A stretch of DNA of 64,000 bases from M1-B18 sp048264125 (GCA_048264125.1 JBLXDM010000001.1:1-64000); one strand, 5' to 3'. Positions 24,244 to 33,142 are shown, counted from the stretch's first letter. Notes: generated by a model from the letters alone, not told the origin. Numbers and translations: made by a program.

Positions 24244-25606
24244 AAAGCGAAACTTCGTCAATCTCAATATTAATCCCTGTAAAAATTGTATGCCCTTAGG
24301 CTCCTCCACTGCCTTCAAGGGAATTGAAGCCACCATGGTGCTGCTTCATGGCTCACAGGGCTGCAGCACCTACATTCGGCGGCATATGGCTACCCATTAC
24401 AACGAGCCCATCGATATCTCCTCCTCCTCCTTAAATGAGAAGGATACAGTCCATGGTGGAACCGTCAACCTGAAAAAGGGACTTAAGAATACCTTAAGCC
24501 TTTACGGACCCAAATTAATCGGTATTTCTACCACCTGTCTGGCTGAGACGATTGGTGAAGACCTGCAGAGAATTGTGACAGAATTTAAGGAAGAGGAGCC
24601 GGGATTTCAGGATGTGGTCTTTGTTCCTGTATCCTCACCTGGCTATGGCGGCAGTAATTATGAGGGATACTATCTGGCCTTAAAAAATATCCTAGAGGTG
24701 CTGACAGAGGATGCTCCCCCCCGTATTTCTGTTAATATTATTGCAGGTAATTTAACCTCAGCGGATATTCGTAAAATTAAGGAGATGGTATCCCTTTTCA
24801 ATATTGACTACACCATTTTACCGGACATAAGTAAAACCTTAGATGCCCCCTTTGAGGTGGATTATAAAAAGCTTTCCCCCGAGGGAACCCCCCTTGAGCG
24901 CATCAAGGTCATGTCTGGGGCAAAGGCCACCATTGAAATGGGCATGCTGGTGCCGGAGCATATTTCTCCGGGAAAATATTTAGAGGATCAATTTCAAGTA
25001 CCACTATATCGCTGTCCCATGCCGATTGGCATAGAAAATACTGATACCTTTTTAACGCTTCTGGAAGAAATTTCAGGCAATCCCATTCCGGAAAGCCTCA
25101 AGGAGGAGCGGGGCAGAATGCTGGATGGCATGATTGACTCTCATAAATACAATGCAGAAGGGCGAGCAGCCATTTACGGTGAACCGGATATTGTTTATGC
25201 AGTTGCAAAGCTTTGTCTTGAAAATGGCATCAAGCCGATGCTGATGGCTACAGGAACCCGAGCATCCAAGCTGGAGGAGCTGCTGGCCCCAGACCTAGGC
25301 TTTGCCAATGATGAGTGCCTGATTCTGGATGATACGGATTTAGAAACCGTTCAAAGCTACATTAAAAAGCTGGGAATTAACATTTTGATCGGCACCTCAG
25401 ATGGCAGACTCATCACAGAGAAGGAAAATGTCCCCTTGGTGCGGATTGGATTTCCCATACATGATCGTGTTGGGGCGCAGCGTAAGCTGTATTGCGGCTA
25501 TCAAGGCTCATTGCAATTTCTGGATGAATTAACCAATACCTTGATCGAGGAAAAACACAGCACCTATCGGGAAGCACTTTATCAGGAATTATATAGCAAT
25601 AGCTGA
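24233..25606 (+). CDS. nifN: Nitrogenase FeMo-cofactor scaffold protein NifN
   Basis: A 457-residue NifN, a paralogue of NifK and the partner of NifE in the cofactor assembly scaffold. Cysteines at NPCKNCMPLG and HGSQGCSTYIRRH and the STTCLAETIGEDL block mark the NifK/NifN family. The start at 24233 has GAGAGGAGG upstream and overlaps the end of nifE; the open frame reaches farther upstream inside nifE. In C. pasteurianum NifN is fused to NifB, but here nifB is a separate gene 17 bases downstream. Confidence 0.94.
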   Translation: MKNKKRNFVNLNINPCKNCMPLGSSTAFKGIEATMVLLHGSQGCSTYIRRHMATHYNEPIDISSSSLNEKDTVHGGTVNLKKGLKNTLSLYGPKLIGISTTCLAETIGEDLQRIVTEFKEEEPGFQDVVFVPVSSPGYGGSNYEGYYLALKNILEVLTEDAPPRISVNIIAGNLTSADIRKIKEMVSLFNIDYTILPDISKTLDAPFEVDYKKLSPEGTPLERIKVMSGAKATIEMGMLVPEHISPGKYLEDQFQVPLYRCPMPIGIENTDTFLTLLEEISGNPIPESLKEERGRMLDGMIDSHKYNAEGRAAIYGEPDIVYAVAKLCLENGIKPMLMATGTRASKLEELLAPDLGFANDECLILDDTDLETVQSYIKKLGINILIGTSDGRLITEKENVPLVRIGFPIHDRVGAQRKLYCGYQGSLQFLDELTNTLIEEKHSTYREALYQELYSNS

Positions 25607-25623
25607 GAAAGGAGGGCATTGTC

Positions 25624-26862
25624 ATGGAGGAAACATGGACCCAGGATTTACAGGAAAAAACCCAAAAGCACCCCTGTTATTGCGACTCAGGTCATCAATA
25701 TGCCAGAATGCACATTCCAGTGGCGCCAAAATGTAATATTCAATGTAATTACTGCAACAGAAAATATGACTGTCAAAACGAAAGTCGTCCAGGGGTGACC
25801 AGTGAGGTTTTGAACCCAGAGCAGGCGCTGGAAAAGTATAAGCTGGTGAAGGAGCGTTTGGATAATTTGATGGTGGTTGGTATTGCCGGCCCCGGGGATG
25901 CCCTAGCTAATTTCATAGAAACGAAACGCTCCATTGAGCTGATCCGTTCCTATGACCCGAATGTTACCTTTTGCCTTTCCACCAATGGTCTCATGCTCCC
26001 CGATTATGTCGATGACATTGTGAAGCTGGGTGTAACCCATATTACAGTAACCATTAATGCCATTGATCCTAAAATTGGAGCGAAAATATATAGTGTGATT
26101 TCCTATAAAGGTGGAATTTATTCTGGTGAAGAAGGGGCGGCGCTTCTGATCCAAAGGCAGTTCGAGGGGTTGGAAAAGCTGAAGGATAAAAATGTAGTTA
26201 TCAAGGTTAATACGGTAATGATTAAGGGAATTAATGACGAGCATATTCCGGAGCTGGTGAAAAAGCTGAAGGAATACGGCGTCTATCTCAATAACATTAT
26301 GCCTTTGATTCCCGCCAACGGAAGTGCCTTTGAAAACATGGCCCAGACCAGCAATGCAGAGTTAAATCAGCTGAGAAGGAAATGCGCCCTAGATTTAAAG
26401 CAGATGTATCATTGCCGTCAGTGTCGTGCCGATGCCATTGGCATTTTAGGAGAGGATATCTCCTTTGACTTTAGAAAGGCTGCCTGTTCCACCTACCATC
26501 AGCCCGTGAAGGAAAAAAAATACCGGATTGCAGTTGCTTCTAAAACCGGTAGGCTGGTGGATCAGCATTTTGGTCATGCAGAGGCGCTCAAAATCTATGA
26601 ATACAGTGAAAAGGGCATCACATTATTGGAGACTCGTCAGGCGGACCAGTACTGTACAGGAGTTGAGGAATGTGAGGACACTGACTCCAAAATTGATAAA
26701 ATGCTTAGGATCGTTTCTGATTGTGATGCGCTGCTGTGTTTGAGAATAGGGAATTCGCCCAAAAGGCAGCTGGAGGCCAAGGGCATCTTTATTTCTGAAA
26801 TGTACGAGGAAATCGAGGCTGCTATTTCTAAAATAGTGAATCAACTTAAGCTTGCTTCATAA
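25624..26862 (+). CDS. nifB: FeMo-cofactor biosynthesis radical SAM protein NifB with NifX-like domain
   Basis: A 412-residue two-domain NifB. The radical SAM motif is CNIQCNYCN (Cys37, Cys41, Cys44). Residues about 20-290 form the radical SAM core that inserts carbide and fuses [4Fe-4S] units into NifB-co. From about residue 298 a NifX/NafY-like cofactor-binding domain follows (RIAVASKTGRLVDQHFGHA). AAAGGAGGG precedes the start at a 17-base gap from nifN. The order N then B, with separate reading frames, looks like the unfused ancestor or a split form of the clostridial NifN-B. Confidence 0.96.
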   Translation: MEETWTQDLQEKTQKHPCYCDSGHQYARMHIPVAPKCNIQCNYCNRKYDCQNESRPGVTSEVLNPEQALEKYKLVKERLDNLMVVGIAGPGDALANFIETKRSIELIRSYDPNVTFCLSTNGLMLPDYVDDIVKLGVTHITVTINAIDPKIGAKIYSVISYKGGIYSGEEGAALLIQRQFEGLEKLKDKNVVIKVNTVMIKGINDEHIPELVKKLKEYGVYLNNIMPLIPANGSAFENMAQTSNAELNQLRRKCALDLKQMYHCRQCRADAIGILGEDISFDFRKAACSTYHQPVKEKKYRIAVASKTGRLVDQHFGHAEALKIYEYSEKGITLLETRQADQYCTGVEECEDTDSKIDKMLRIVSDCDALLCLRIGNSPKRQLEAKGIFISEMYEEIEAAISKIVNQLKLAS

Positions 26863-26878
26863 GAAAGGGAGGGTTAAG

Positions 26879-27187
26879 ATGCATAAGCCTAAGCATCATA
26901 TATTTGTCTGTTCCAGCTCTCGGATCAATGGAGAGCAGAAGGGGTTTTGTGCCCAGAAAAAAGCCGTTGGCATAGTCAGTGCCTTTGTTGAAGAAATTCA
27001 GGAAAGAGAGCTGGAGGGAGACGTGATGGTGACCAATACAGGGTGCTTTGGCATTTGCAGCCAGGGGCCAATCGTGGTGGTTTATCCTGAAGGCATTTGG
27101 TATGGCGATGTCAGCCCAGATGATGTGGAAGAAATCATGGATTCCCACATTGAAGGTGGAGAGATAGTTAAGCGCTTAGAATTATAA
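26879..27187 (+). CDS. Thioredoxin-like [2Fe-2S] ferredoxin
   Basis: A 102-residue ferredoxin very similar to the thioredoxin-fold [2Fe-2S] ferredoxin of C. pasteurianum, with shared blocks PKHHIFVC, NTGCFGICSQGPIVVVYPEG and DDVEEI. Cluster ligands are Cys11, Cys24, Cys56 and Cys60. The non-ligand cysteine found at position 14 in C. pasteurianum is Ser here. That ferredoxin is known to interact with the MoFe protein, and its location inside this nif operon supports a nitrogenase-linked role, though whether it donates electrons or protects the enzyme is unsettled. GAAAGGGAGG is its ribosome site. Confidence 0.95.
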   Translation: MHKPKHHIFVCSSSRINGEQKGFCAQKKAVGIVSAFVEEIQERELEGDVMVTNTGCFGICSQGPIVVVYPEGIWYGDVSPDDVEEIMDSHIEGGEIVKRLEL

Positions 27188-27343
27188 GCGGTAAAATAAG
27201 CAATTTAGCTGAAGTCTAGCAATTAGAATGGAGTCTCTGTGTATTGAATAACTCTATGCTTCGTACTGGTGGTATGATAGATTTTCATGAGTGACAATTG
27301 GTAAAGCTAGTGGCTCTATACAGATGTCTGAGGAGGTGAAAAA

Positions 27344-28453
27344 ATGCAGGATTTCTATATCGTCGACACGACCCTGCGGGATGGAGAGCAAACCCCAGGG
27401 GTTTCATTCTTAAAAAACGAAAAAATAAGAATAGCCCAGCTGCTGGATGATATTGGGGTGGATTACATTGAAGCGGGAATACCAGCAATGGGGAAGCAAG
27501 AGGGAGACGTCGTTAGAGAAATCATCGCATTGCAGGGCAGGTCGAAAATTATTGCATGGAACCGTATGCGGGCGGAGGATGTGCAGGCCTCTATTGACTG
27601 TGGCGCCAAATATATTCATATTGCCGTCCCTGCCTCAGACCTTCATATTGAAAAGAAGCTCAATAGGACACGACAATGGCTGCTGGAGGAAATGGAGAGA
27701 GTTATGAGGATTGCATTGGATGCCGGCTGCGAGGTCTCCATTGGAGCGGAGGATGCCTCCAGAGCTGACGAGAATTTTTTAATTCAGCTTTACCAAAGGG
27801 CGGTTAAGCTGGGGGCAATACGGATTCGCTTTGCCGACACCTTAGGGATTTTAACACCTGTGACTGCTTATCAACGGATTAAGGACATTCGACAGCAGGT
27901 TGATGGGGACATTGAATTTCATGGACACAATGATTTTGGTATGGCCACAGCCAATGCTCTCAGTGCTTTTCAGGCAGGGGCCACCTATATTAGCTGCAGC
28001 GTAAACGGCTTAGGTGAAAGGGCAGGAAACACTGCCTTAGAAGAAATCATCATGACATTAAAGTTTTTAGAAAAATGTCTTCATCCCTTTGACCCTAAAA
28101 AGCTCCAGGACCTTTCTCAGTATGTAGAGGCTGTTTCTGGGAAAAGGCTTAGCGATGGGAAGCCTATTGTGGGCAAATCAGTTTTTGCCCATGAGTCAGG
28201 CATTCATGTGGACGGACTTTTAAAGCATCCTGCCACCTACGAAAGCCTCCTGCCAGATGCTCTTGGGCGGAATCGGGAAATTATTCTAGGCAAGCATTCC
28301 GGCAGTGCAGCCATCATGCATCAATTTGAAGCCATAGGTAAAAGCATTTCTAGAGAGCAGGCAGCTGAAGTGTTGAAAAAGCTTCAGGAGTGCTATGGTA
28401 GAGAGAAGGCACCGGATGTTCATGCCTTAATAAGGCAATGGTCAGAAAATTAA
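27344..28453 (+). CDS. nifV: Homocitrate synthase NifV
   Basis: A 369-residue HMGL-type condensing enzyme that makes homocitrate, the organic ligand of FeMo-co, from acetyl-CoA and 2-oxoglutarate. Marks are IVDTTLRDGEQTPGVSF at the N-terminus, HGHNDFGMATANALSAFQAG (metal-binding HxH), and NGLGERAGNTALEE. The location at the end of the nif cluster favours homocitrate over isopropylmalate or citramalate synthesis. TGAGGAGG precedes the ATG, and a 156-base gap after the ferredoxin could hold its own promoter. Confidence 0.94.
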   Translation: MQDFYIVDTTLRDGEQTPGVSFLKNEKIRIAQLLDDIGVDYIEAGIPAMGKQEGDVVREIIALQGRSKIIAWNRMRAEDVQASIDCGAKYIHIAVPASDLHIEKKLNRTRQWLLEEMERVMRIALDAGCEVSIGAEDASRADENFLIQLYQRAVKLGAIRIRFADTLGILTPVTAYQRIKDIRQQVDGDIEFHGHNDFGMATANALSAFQAGATYISCSVNGLGERAGNTALEEIIMTLKFLEKCLHPFDPKKLQDLSQYVEAVSGKRLSDGKPIVGKSVFAHESGIHVDGLLKHPATYESLLPDALGRNREIILGKHSGSAAIMHQFEAIGKSISREQAAEVLKKLQECYGREKAPDVHALIRQWSEN

Positions 28454-28482
28454 CGTGTCACCGGGACGCTTCGTTTGACACG
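28454..28482 (+). repeat. Short palindromic repeat, family 1
   Basis: CGTGTCACCGGGACGCTTCG then TTTGACACG, abutting the nifV stop codon. The CGTGTCA and TGACACG ends pair perfectly. Confidence 0.8.
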
Positions 28483-28532
28483 CATTATGCGGCATTTATG
28501 ACAAGTACTTGAGCCTATTTAATAGACATGAC

Positions 28533-28718
28533 AAAAGAAGAGCCTATATCCTTCAATCTTAGGATATAGGCTCTTCTTCACATGTAAGGGCTGAAGCTCC
28601 TTGACAGTTCACATGATGTCTTCCCCTAGGTACGATAAAGGGGGTTCCTGATACGGGATCAGATATGACGGTGCAGTCAAGATCAAAAACCTGCTTTATC
28701 AAGCTATCTGTGATGATA
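28533..28718. repeat. Right copy of the direct repeat that brackets the nif cluster
   Basis: The 3' end of the intact siderophore ATPase gene plus its terminator. A decayed, ungapped copy in the same orientation lies at 17461-17646, exactly 11,072 bases to the left. Confidence 0.85.
28536..28577 (-). terminator. Terminator of the siderophore transport operon
   Basis: AGAAGAGCCTATATCC and GGATATAGGCTCTTCT form a perfect 16-base stem; on the minus strand a TTTT run follows. The 5' arm lies inside the last codons of the ATPase gene. Confidence 0.88.
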
Positions 28719-29404
28719 TCAGAGGGTGAGCCCTCTGCAACTAGCTTTCCCTTATGAATAGCAAATATATAATCTGCATATCGAGCGGAAAGATTAATGT
28801 CATGTAGCACCATGACGATGGTGGTGCCTCGCTTTTTATTTAAGTCCGTCAATAAATCCAGTATTTCAATCTGATAGGTGATATCAAGGAAGGTGGTGGG
28901 CTCATCCAGAAGCAAAATATCTGTTTGCTGTGCCAGAGCCATTGCAATCCAAACCCGCTGCCTTTGACCGCCGGAAAGCTCATCGACGCATCGATTAGCC
29001 AGCTCTGTGATACCCATAAGCTCCAATGCCTCTTCTACTGCCTCATAATCCTTTTTACCTAAGCCTTTAAAAAAGGATTGGTACGGGAATCTACCTCGAC
29101 CTACTAGGTCAGCTACGGTAATGCCCTCGGGTACTACGGGAGACTGAGGCAGGAGGCCCAGAACTCTCGCCAATTGTTTCGGAGCCATGCTGGTAAGCTT
29201 CTTTCCATCCAGTAGAATTTCACCGTGGGTAGGCTGAAGCAAGCGGGCTAAGGTTTTAAGCAAGGTTGACTTACCGCAGGCATTGGCACCGATGATAACA
29301 CTGATTTTATTATCCGGGATCGTAATATTTATTTTATCTAGGATGATTTTCTTATCATATCCAGCAACGATATTATTGGATTTTAATATATGTGCAGTAT
29401 TCAT
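28559..29404 (-). CDS. Iron-siderophore ABC transporter ATP-binding protein
   Basis: A 281-residue FecE/FepC-type ATPase. Walker A is GANACGKST, the signature is LSGGQRQR, and Walker B is ILLLDEPT. It energises uptake of ferric siderophore or haem-like chelates through the two permeases encoded upstream, overlapping the first by 4 bases. The C-terminal ~55 codons are duplicated as a broken copy beyond the nif cluster. Confidence 0.94.
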   Translation of the reverse strand: MNTAHILKSNNIVAGYDKKIILDKINITIPDNKISVIIGANACGKSTLLKTLARLLQPTHGEILLDGKKLTSMAPKQLARVLGLLPQSPVVPEGITVADLVGRGRFPYQSFFKGLGKKDYEAVEEALELMGITELANRCVDELSGGQRQRVWIAMALAQQTDILLLDEPTTFLDITYQIEILDLLTDLNKKRGTTIVMVLHDINLSARYADYIFAIHKGKLVAEGSPSDIITDSLIKQVFDLDCTVISDPVSGTPFIVPRGRHHVNCQGASALTCEEEPIS

Positions 29405-30435
29405 GCCGCTCCTCCTGTTCTATTCATGCGAATGAGTAGAAAAATTAAATAAGGTGCCCCCAAGATACCGGTGATAATACCGACGGGTAATCGGATACCA
29501 AGGGCAAATTGACCGATTAGATCTGATGCCAGTACCAAAATAGCACCTACCAAGCCTGCTGGAAATTCGTTAGGTGCCCCGATACCAACAAGCTTAACTG
29601 CGATTGGGCCTGAAAGAAAGGCAACAAAGGCCACTGGTCCTGTAACGGCAGTTGCAAAGGCAATGAGGAATACAGCGCTTAATATCAGCAGCAGGCGAAT
29701 GAGATTTGTTTTTACCCCAAGGGTAATGGCTGATTGCTCGCCTAATTCCAAGATTTTTAGATACCTTCCAAGTAATATAATCACTATACCAAAGGCCAGG
29801 ACAACCATTGAAAGGGTAGGTATAGCTGACATACGGATGCCGTTTAGACTACCGCTTAGCCATCTTAGGGCACCGGGAACATCATATTGGGATGCCCTTA
29901 AAAGCAAAAACGAGATTACGGCATTTAGCATGGCCTGGACACCGATACCTATGAGTATCAGCTTTCCTCCTGAAAAATTACCCCCACTGGAGAGGATATA
30001 TATAAAGGCAGCTACCATGAGCCCTACAATAACTGAAGCAATTGAAACAATACTGCCGCTGGCCTGAAGTACAAGTATGCAAAAAACAGCGGCAACGCTG
30101 GAGCCGGAGGTAACCCCTATAATGTCGGGGCTGGCTAGAGGGTTACGCAGCATTGTCTGAAAGGTACTGCCGGCCATTCCGAAGGCAATTCCTACAAAAA
30201 GCCCTGAAAGCATTCTTGGCAATCTCAGGGTGGTAATCGCAAAGCTAGCTCCCTGAATTTGCTCTCCTAAAAGGACTCTTACTACAGTGCCTAGAGGGTA
30301 AATGGTGTTTCCAAGTAAAAGGGCTGTTATGCAAAGGACCAAAGCTGTTGCTCCTAAAAGAAAAGTCACTATAATCCATCGAAGGCGCCTACGCTGGTAT
30401 CCCTGTCGTACAATGTTTGTATTGTTTTCTATCAT
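29401..30435 (-). CDS. Iron-siderophore ABC transporter permease (FecD type)
   Basis: A 344-residue FecCD-family permease with about nine hydrophobic helices; RLPRMLSGLFVGIAFGMAGSTFQ and NPLASPDIIGVTSGSS are the family signatures. The ATG overlaps the stop of the upstream permease gene by 4 bases, and its own end overlaps the ATPase gene by 4, so all are coupled. The substrate is inferred to be a ferric chelate from the family and the Fur box. Confidence 0.93.
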   Translation of the reverse strand: MIENNTNIVRQGYQRRRLRWIIVTFLLGATALVLCITALLLGNTIYPLGTVVRVLLGEQIQGASFAITTLRLPRMLSGLFVGIAFGMAGSTFQTMLRNPLASPDIIGVTSGSSVAAVFCILVLQASGSIVSIASVIVGLMVAAFIYILSSGGNFSGGKLILIGIGVQAMLNAVISFLLLRASQYDVPGALRWLSGSLNGIRMSAIPTLSMVVLAFGIVIILLGRYLKILELGEQSAITLGVKTNLIRLLLILSAVFLIAFATAVTGPVAFVAFLSGPIAVKLVGIGAPNEFPAGLVGAILVLASDLIGQFALGIRLPVGIITGILGAPYLIFLLIRMNRTGGAA

Positions 30436-31430
30436 AATGAACGCACCTTCGCTCTCATTGCAATAATTATAAGAATTGGGGCTCCTATGAAGGCAGTAAC
30501 AATTCCTGCCTCAAGCTCGCCAGGGCTGCCTATAATTCTTCCCAGAACATCAGCCGTCGTTAAGAGAATACCGCCTCCAATTGCCGACATAGGAATAATC
30601 AGCTTCAGATTAGGGCCGCAGATCATACGCATAATATGAGGGATCATAAGACCAATAAAGCCTATAGGTCCGGCAAGAGCTGTAGTTGCGCCACAAAGCA
30701 GAACGCCTGCAGCAGCAGCGATAAGTCGAATAACTCCTGTGCGGACCCCTAGACCTGTTGCAATATCCTCCCCCATGGCAAGGGCATCCAAAGCAGGGCT
30801 AACCAGCACACCTGCCAAGAGCCCAAGAACAAGAAAGGGAAGTACTGTCCATATGCCCTCCCAGGTTGCACCGCTGATACTGCCTACCTGCCAGAAGCGG
30901 AAGGCGTGCATCGCCTTTGCGTTGGGTAGGACTATAGCACTGACCATAGAGGATAAGGCTGCACTGGTGGCAGCGCCTGCTAGGGCCAGCTTAATAGGTG
31001 TTGCGCCCCCATGACCCATAGAACCAATGCTGTAAACAAAAATGGAGGTGACTGCAGCCCCCACTAATGCGAACCAAATATACTGATTGGCTGTACCGAT
31101 ATTAAAAAAGGTAATACCGCTGACCACGAATAAGGAGGCACCGGTATTAACGCCAAGAATACTTGGATCTGCAATTGGATTACGGGTAACGGATTGCATT
31201 AGAGCACCGGATACCCCAAGGGCTGCTCCGGCTAATATGCCGAAGACAGTTCTTGGGATCCTTTCATGAATAACAATTTCGTTGAGGCTCTCTTTGCTTG
31301 AATGCAGCAAGGTGCTGATAACCTCATTGAAGCTGATGAAGCGTGCTCCGAAGGCCAAGGAGGCCAAAATGCATAGGGCTAAAATAAGTAGACTGCCTAT
31401 TAGCAGAGTAATTATTTTTGAGTACTTCAT
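30432..31430 (-). CDS. Iron-siderophore ABC transporter permease (FecC type)
   Basis: A 332-residue FecCD-family permease, the first of the pair in the operon. RIPRTVFGILAGAALGVSGALMQ, NPIADPSILGVNTGAS and GPIGFIGLMIPHI are family signatures. It shares one base with the upstream binding-protein gene (TAATG arrangement on the minus strand), so it is translationally coupled. It should form a heterodimer with the second permease. Confidence 0.93.
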   Translation of the reverse strand: MKYSKIITLLIGSLLILALCILASLAFGARFISFNEVISTLLHSSKESLNEIVIHERIPRTVFGILAGAALGVSGALMQSVTRNPIADPSILGVNTGASLFVVSGITFFNIGTANQYIWFALVGAAVTSIFVYSIGSMGHGGATPIKLALAGAATSAALSSMVSAIVLPNAKAMHAFRFWQVGSISGATWEGIWTVLPFLVLGLLAGVLVSPALDALAMGEDIATGLGVRTGVIRLIAAAAGVLLCGATTALAGPIGFIGLMIPHIMRMICGPNLKLIIPMSAIGGGILLTTADVLGRIIGSPGELEAGIVTAFIGAPILIIIAMRAKVRSL

Positions 31431-32482
31431 TATTCTGCCTTAGCAGCTGCCTCTCCGATAATGCGAAGATATTCATCAATCGTCGCTGGAATGGAAAGAG
31501 CACTTGGTGTACCGGATGCAGCCAGTGGTGTACCATCTTCTATTAAAGCGACAGAGCCTCTCTTAACTGCCGGCATAGTTCCAAGTAAAGCATCTGCTTG
31601 TAGTGCTGCCAGTAATGTATCATTACCATAAGCAATAACAACATCTATATCCTGCAATAAATCTACATTTTCCGCACTAAGCTCTAATGCAAAGCTATCA
31701 GACTCAGTTGCCAGTTTAGTTACACTTTCAGGGAAGGCCATGCCTAAGTCTGTTAGGTATGCAGCACGAGGATCTGCAGGAAGATAAACATAGAATTTAC
31801 CTAAATCAGCAGGGTTAAAATAGAAGAATGCGGCTGATTTTCCTTCAAGCTGTGGAACCGCGCTAACCTTTTCTTCAATCAAGGCCTCTAAATCATCAAG
31901 CAATGCTTCACCTTCAGTTTGCATGCCTATAGCAGTTGCATTCATCAGGATCTGATCACGCCAGAAGGTTTGCCAAGGAAGAGATGGATAAGCAACCACA
32001 GGGGCAATTTCGCTTAATAGATCATATTCTTCCTGAGTTATACCTGAATAGGCAGCTAGTATAATATCAGGCTGTGCATCGCTGATGGCTTCGAAATTCA
32101 GCTCAGTTAGATCGTTAAAAAGCACAGGATTTTCTACACCTAATTCCTTGAATTTAGCAGCTGTCCACGGTAATAGATTACTTCCGTCAACAACACCATA
32201 GTTAGCCATGGAAATACCAACTGGTACCACGCCTAATGCTAAAGGAAGATCCTGATTGCCCCAAGAAATGGTAGAAATACGCTCAGGCTTGCTTTCGATT
32301 ACTGTTTCTCCAAAAGCGTGCTTAATAGTAATTGGATATATTGTTTCAGCTTCGTTAGTACCCTCTACATTTGCGGGGGTTTCGTTAGCTTCAGGTGCTG
32401 TTGTCGTATTGCTGCAGCCGGTTAAGATAAGGGATAATGCCATTGCAGCCACGATAAAGAATTTAGTGCTTTTGAATTTCAT
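31430..32482 (-). CDS. Iron-siderophore ABC transporter substrate-binding lipoprotein
   Basis: A 350-residue class III binding protein (FecB/FhuD type). A signal peptide ends in the lipobox LILTGC with Cys23, so it is anchored on the outer face of the membrane. A Thr/Glu-rich linker and a periplasmic-binding-protein-2 domain follow, with the PERISTISWGNQDLPLALGV and DAQPDIILAAYSG blocks typical of ferric-siderophore binders. A strong AAAGGAGTGG site precedes the start. It is the first gene of the operon behind a Fur box. Confidence 0.93.
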   Translation of the reverse strand: MKFKSTKFFIVAAMALSLILTGCSNTTTAPEANETPANVEGTNEAETIYPITIKHAFGETVIESKPERISTISWGNQDLPLALGVVPVGISMANYGVVDGSNLLPWTAAKFKELGVENPVLFNDLTELNFEAISDAQPDIILAAYSGITQEEYDLLSEIAPVVAYPSLPWQTFWRDQILMNATAIGMQTEGEALLDDLEALIEEKVSAVPQLEGKSAAFFYFNPADLGKFYVYLPADPRAAYLTDLGMAFPESVTKLATESDSFALELSAENVDLLQDIDVVIAYGNDTLLAALQADALLGTMPAVKRGSVALIEDGTPLAASGTPSALSIPATIDEYLRIIGEAAAKAE

Positions 32483-32523
32483 TAAATTTCCACTCCTTTT
32501 GTTAATTAGTTTGATTTTATGTA

Positions 32524-32544
32524 AGCTGGTTTAGTGAACCAGCT
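32524..32544 (-). promoter_or_regulatory. 5'-UTR hairpin of the siderophore operon
   Basis: AGCTGGTT and AACCAGCT form an 8-base stem with a 5-base loop between the Fur box and the start codon. It could stabilise the mRNA; no T-run follows. Confidence 0.45.
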
Positions 32545-32552
32545 AAATGAAT

Positions 32553-32579
32553 ATTATAATCATTCTCAATAAAAGTCAA
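32553..32579 (-). promoter_or_regulatory. Fur-regulated promoter of the siderophore operon
   Basis: On the minus strand TTGACT (-35, 32574-32579) and TATAAT (-10, 32553-32558) are separated by a short 15-base spacer. TGAGAATGATTATAA (32554-32568) matches the 7-1-7 Fur box in 12 of 14 defined positions and covers the -10 element, so iron-loaded Fur would block polymerase. Confidence 0.78.
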
Positions 32580-32669
32580 GAGTTTTGGAGAAAATTTAAT
32601 ATAAGTAAAAATTCTACTAAATTAATTGACACACCTATTGAAGGAATTGTTAAAAAATAATCATGCGCA

Positions 32670-32692
32670 GTCAAGGGGACGCTTTGTTTGAC
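32670..32692 (+). repeat. Short palindromic repeat, family 1
   Basis: GTCAAGGGGACGCTTTGTTT then GAC. A weaker inverted partner lies at 32763. Confidence 0.8.
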
Positions 32693-32762
32693 TTTCTAAC
32701 CATACGCTGTAAGTATACGATTATATAATTTTAAAACGTTATGTAGCCTGCAGGCGTGGAAA

Positions 32763-32781
32763 TCAAAGCGTCCCTGTGGCA
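32763..32781 (-). repeat. Inverted partial copy of family 1 repeat
   Basis: TCAAAGCGTCCCTGTGGCA, the reverse-orientation partner of the copy at 32670 with a shortened TTTG block. The pair is separated by 70 bases of AT-rich DNA. Confidence 0.6.
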
Positions 32782-32813
32782 TAATTAATATAAAATAAGT
32801 GAGGAGGAGAGGC

Positions 32814-33104
32814 ATGAGCTATTATTTTGTAGCCCAAATTGAAATTCACGACGAAAAGGAGTACCAAAAATACCTTAAAGATGTAGATGCGGTGTTTTCA
32901 AAATTCGATGGGAAATACTTAGCCTTGGATGAAAAGCCGATTATACTTGAGGGAAGTCGGCCCTGCGGCAGAGTAGCACTGATAGAATTTCCCAATGAAG
33001 AGGGTTTTAAACGTTGGTATGAGTCGTCGGAATATCAAGCTATACTAAAATATCGATTAAAGGCAGCAGCATGTAATAGTATTTTGGTAAAGGGAAAAAG
33101 CTAG
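32814..33104 (+). CDS. DUF1330 family protein
   Basis: A 96-residue ferredoxin-fold (dimeric alpha-beta barrel) protein. SYYFVAQIEIHDEKEYQKYL, EGSRPCGRVALIEFP and the WYESSEYQAI block are the DUF1330 pattern. The biochemical role of the family is not known. I chose the ATG at 32814, eight bases after GAGGAGGAG, over a GTG five codons earlier. It is a single-gene unit between family 1 repeats. Confidence 0.88.
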   Translation: MSYYFVAQIEIHDEKEYQKYLKDVDAVFSKFDGKYLALDEKPIILEGSRPCGRVALIEFPNEEGFKRWYESSEYQAILKYRLKAAACNSILVKGKS

Positions 33105-33113
33105 AATTAAAAA

Positions 33114-33142
33114 CATGTCATTGGGACGCTTTGTTTGACACG
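33114..33142 (+). repeat. Short palindromic repeat, family 1
   Basis: CATGTCATTGGGACGCTTTG then TTTGACACG, ten bases after the DUF1330 stop. The ends pair. Confidence 0.8.
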
